From assembly GCF_014218355.1 (NCBI RefSeq), contig NZ_AP023368.1, forward strand, positions 4,155,501 to 4,219,500: a DNA stretch of 64,000 nucleotides. The letters run 5' to 3'. A model generated the notes under the pieces. The model saw nothing but the letters and a program-made list of their open reading frames with translations, had not been told where the DNA came from and ran no database searches. Of this stretch, positions 62,092 through 64,000 are shown in pieces. A program made the translations under genes and the position numbers. How positions within the stretch are numbered: the stretch's first letter is position 1; every line of letters starts with the position of its first letter. This DNA comes from Anaerocolumna chitinilytica (GTDB lineage: Bacteria; Bacillota; Clostridia; Lachnospirales; Lachnospiraceae).

Positions 62092-63039
62092 TTATTTTAC
62101 ATTTGTGGTTTTGCCATCATCTACACTTACAAAATAATCTTCCGTTAGGCCATAATTCTTTAAAATAGTAAGCAAGGAGCCATCTTCCTTCATAGCATTT
62201 AAGGCGGTGTTCACTTCCTTTAAGAAGTCTTCATCTTCAAAACGTACGGCTGCTCCAATCTGTCCGCTGGCCTCTGCTTCGTAAGGTGACAGAAGTTTAA
62301 GCTTAAGTGAACTATCCGATGAAAGGGTGTAACCGGCTACAATACCATCTGTTACTACCGCATCTACCTTGCCCATATTAACGGCTGTCATGAGAGTTGC
62401 CTGGTTATCGAAAGCATCCAGTTTACCGATTTTACCGTCATCCAGCCATTTTTGGGCAGTTTCATAGAAGGTCGTTCCCGGCTGTGCACCTATGTCTTTG
62501 CCTTTCAGGTCTTCTTTACTGGCTATGGCAGAATCAGAGGGAATTACCACAGCCTCCCCTTCCTGATACCATTTATCCGTAAATGCCGCAACCTGGAGTC
62601 TCTCATCTTTTACATACATGGCATCCACTACCATATCAATATTATTATTATTTAGCTCTACAAGAAGATTTGCAAAATCCACTACCTTCATTTTAATATC
62701 CGGTATACCAAGTCTCTTACATATTTCCCGCAGAATCTCAATGTCAATTCCTTTTAGTTCTCCGGTACTTACATCCGTATAGCAAAAGGGAGCATCATTG
62801 GAAGAACCAATGGTAATATATCCTGTTTCCTTTATTTTTTTTAGAAGCTTGGATTCTGCAGCTCCACCCGTATCGGCAGCCTTTGCTCCCTCCTCTGTTT
62901 TAGCAGTGGGTGTAGCTTCTCCGGTGGCTGCCGTCTCTTTACTGTTATCATTCGACTTTGAACCGCAGCCGGTTAAGGCCAGTGCCATTACAAGAATCAG
63001 AATTCCCGCAATGCTTTTCCTTAGATTCATCTTTTTCAT
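62092..63039 (-). CDS. Polar amino-acid ABC transporter binding lipoprotein
   Basis: 315 residues with a lipobox (ALALTGC, Cys about residue 25), a Thr/Ala/Glu linker (about 30-60) and an SBP_bac_3 domain (KIKETGYITIGSSNDAPFCY to the C-terminus). GGAAGGAAATTT precedes the ATG. It delivers an amino acid to the permease encoded just upstream; next to a GABA pathway the ligand could be glutamate- or GABA-like, but the sequence does not decide this. Confidence 0.9.
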   Translation of the reverse strand: MKKMNLRKSIAGILILVMALALTGCGSKSNDNSKETAATGEATPTAKTEEGAKAADTGGAAESKLLKKIKETGYITIGSSNDAPFCYTDVSTGELKGIDIEILREICKRLGIPDIKMKVVDFANLLVELNNNNIDMVVDAMYVKDERLQVAAFTDKWYQEGEAVVIPSDSAIASKEDLKGKDIGAQPGTTFYETAQKWLDDGKIGKLDAFDNQATLMTAVNMGKVDAVVTDGIVAGYTLSSDSSLKLKLLSPYEAEASGQIGAAVRFEDEDFLKEVNTALNAMKEDGSLLTILKNYGLTEDYFVSVDDGKTTNVK

Positions 63040-63163
63040 AAATTTCCTTCCTTCCTGCTATTAAGCATCATCCAGTTTGTTATCATGTAACTTAAACTTA
63101 TTCAAGCAATACCTGTATTTCCGTTAAACGAAAAACTTCTTTCGTAATATATAGTACTTTCAA

Positions 63164-63859
63164 TCAACGTACCTGTTTTAACTTTTGCTCCACAATTCTG
63201 CTTAATTGGGAAAGTGGTAAGCTTAAGGCCAGATAAACAAGGGCAAGTATCGTGTACGCTTCCACTGTTAAGAAAGTCTGGGAGGCATAGGTTTTCGTCC
63301 GAAGCAGCAATTCCTGAACAGTAATCATTGCAAGCAATGAGGTATCCTTAATTAACATAACCAGATAATTACCGAAGACTGGTACGGAATTCCTTAGTGC
63401 CGGTGGTATGATAAAGTGAAATAATACCTGATTTTCACTGAAACCCAATGCCAGACCTGCCTCTCTCTGACCGGAATCAATAGCCAGAATCGCTGATCGG
63501 ATAACTTCCGACATATAACAACCATAATTTATGGCAAACCCTATGATGCCGCAAGTCGTGGCTTCAAGCTGTATCTTGGTATCCATTCCAAATATGGCAA
63601 GAAAACCGTTTAATAATGTCGGTACTACATAATAGATATAGAAAAACTGCACTAATAAAGGTGTTCCTCTTACAATCTCAATGATGACAGCAAGAAGTCT
63701 TCCGAGGATTTTGCTCTTTGATAGTCTGCCGATTGCTACCAACAGTGCCACTATTAAGGCACAAGCAAATCCGGCAATGGTAATATATATTACTATTCCG
63801 ATACCACCCAGCAGATTAGGTCCAAGAGTATCAAATGCTTTTCTAAAATGTAATTCCAC
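63164..63859 (-). CDS. Polar amino-acid ABC transporter permease
   Basis: 231 residues of the HisM/GlnP type, starting at GTG (63859) behind TTGGAGGTGAAG. About five helices; the EAA motif (AGLALGFSENQVLFHFIIPPA) and RGTPLLVQFFYIYY near the N-terminus are hallmarks. It lies 16 bp after the ATPase gene and before the binding-protein gene. Confidence 0.92.
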   Translation of the reverse strand: MELHFRKAFDTLGPNLLGGIGIVIYITIAGFACALIVALLVAIGRLSKSKILGRLLAVIIEIVRGTPLLVQFFYIYYVVPTLLNGFLAIFGMDTKIQLEATTCGIIGFAINYGCYMSEVIRSAILAIDSGQREAGLALGFSENQVLFHFIIPPALRNSVPVFGNYLVMLIKDTSLLAMITVQELLLRTKTYASQTFLTVEAYTILALVYLALSLPLSQLSRIVEQKLKQVR

Positions 63860-63875
63860 TTTGCTTCACCTCCAA

Positions 63876-64000
63876 TTAGAGCACTCTTGCTAAAAATGAC
63901 TTGGTTCTCTCGTTTTTGGGCTGTGAAAAGATATCTGCCGGTGCCCCTTCTTCTATCACATATCCTCCATCCATGAAGATAACTCTATCCGCCACATCTT
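63876..64000 (-). CDS. Polar amino-acid ABC transporter ATPase, C-terminal fragment (runs off window)
   Basis: The last ~41 codons of a GlnQ-type ATPase on the minus strand, ending at TAA 63876-63878. The visible product includes [17 protein letters not shown] and then [13 protein letters not shown], the conserved C-terminal end of this family. First gene of the transporter operon with the permease and binding-protein genes. Confidence 0.9.
   Translation of the reverse strand, partial: DVADRVIFMDGGYVIEEGAPADIFSQPKNERTKSFLARVL

Overview
The window looks like a chromosomal segment of a spore-forming, low-GC clostridium, most likely Lachnospiraceae (Lachnoclostridium/Anaerocolumna-like). The evidence is the AT-rich codon use, strong AGGAGG ribosome sites, consensus sigma-A promoters (TTGACA-17-TATAAT), a CIRCE-controlled heat-shock gene, a SleL/YaaH-type spore protein homologue, DegV and DUF5721-type proteins, and a putrescine-to-4-hydroxybutyrate fermentation route. 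The assignment rests on gene content, since no search was run.

Layout. 1-4.9 kb: an ABC-2 export system (two permeases and an ATPase, minus strand) divergent from a NarL-type two-component pair. 5-13.1 kb: an oligopeptide ABC transporter operon oppABCDF (minus). Its OppC carries an embedded seven-bladed RCC1-like propeller and its OppF a long coiled-coil insert. 13.1-17.4 kb: an AT-rich exporter gene, tRNA-Thr(CGU), tRNA-Pro(CGG) and a LysM-LysM-GH18 protein that has lost its catalytic acids. 17.5-22.8 kb: degV, then a NitT/TauT-type ABC ATPase gene split by a 2,500-bp serine-recombinase element, followed by its permease gene. 22.8-26.7 kb: an FMN-riboswitch-controlled ribD-ribE-ribBA-ribH operon. 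26.8-31.2 kb: an accessory cluster of secreted, membrane, frameshifted and TPR genes of unknown function. 31.4-37.8 kb: a second degV, htpG with CIRCE, small conserved genes, and a debranching-enzyme-like protein without its catalytic nucleophile. 38-45.3 kb: a pair of ABC exporter half-transporters with an ArsR-type regulator, then an ABC-2 exporter. 45.9-49.6 kb: a secreted protein with a small membrane partner, and an ABC-F ATPase. 49.8-64 kb: a polyamine/GABA island (aldehyde dehydrogenase, patA, potDCBA, PII-like protein, XRE-cupin regulator, pirin, gabT, 4-hydroxybutyrate dehydrogenase) and a polar amino-acid ABC transporter that runs off the end.

The most striking system is the split ABC ATPase gene. 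The interrupted ends share GAAGCT, and joining them at that core rebuilds a continuous 258-codon ATPase in frame. Joining the element ends gives a 44-bp attP-like site with 19-bp inverted arms (16/19 matches) centred on a GA dinucleotide inside the shared core, as expected for a large serine integrase. The element encodes only the recombinase, a Gly/Pro/Trp repeat protein behind a sigma-K-like promoter, and a 54-residue candidate accessory or directionality protein. It therefore has the architecture of a minimal skin-like intervening element or a very small integrative element.

The polyamine island forms a coherent pathway. Putrescine is imported by PotABCD, converted by PatA and the aldehyde dehydrogenase to GABA, then by GabT and the iron-type dehydrogenase to 4-hydroxybutyrate. 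Two AACGCA-type inverted repeats overlap two consensus promoters next to the XRE-cupin gene and probably form its operators.
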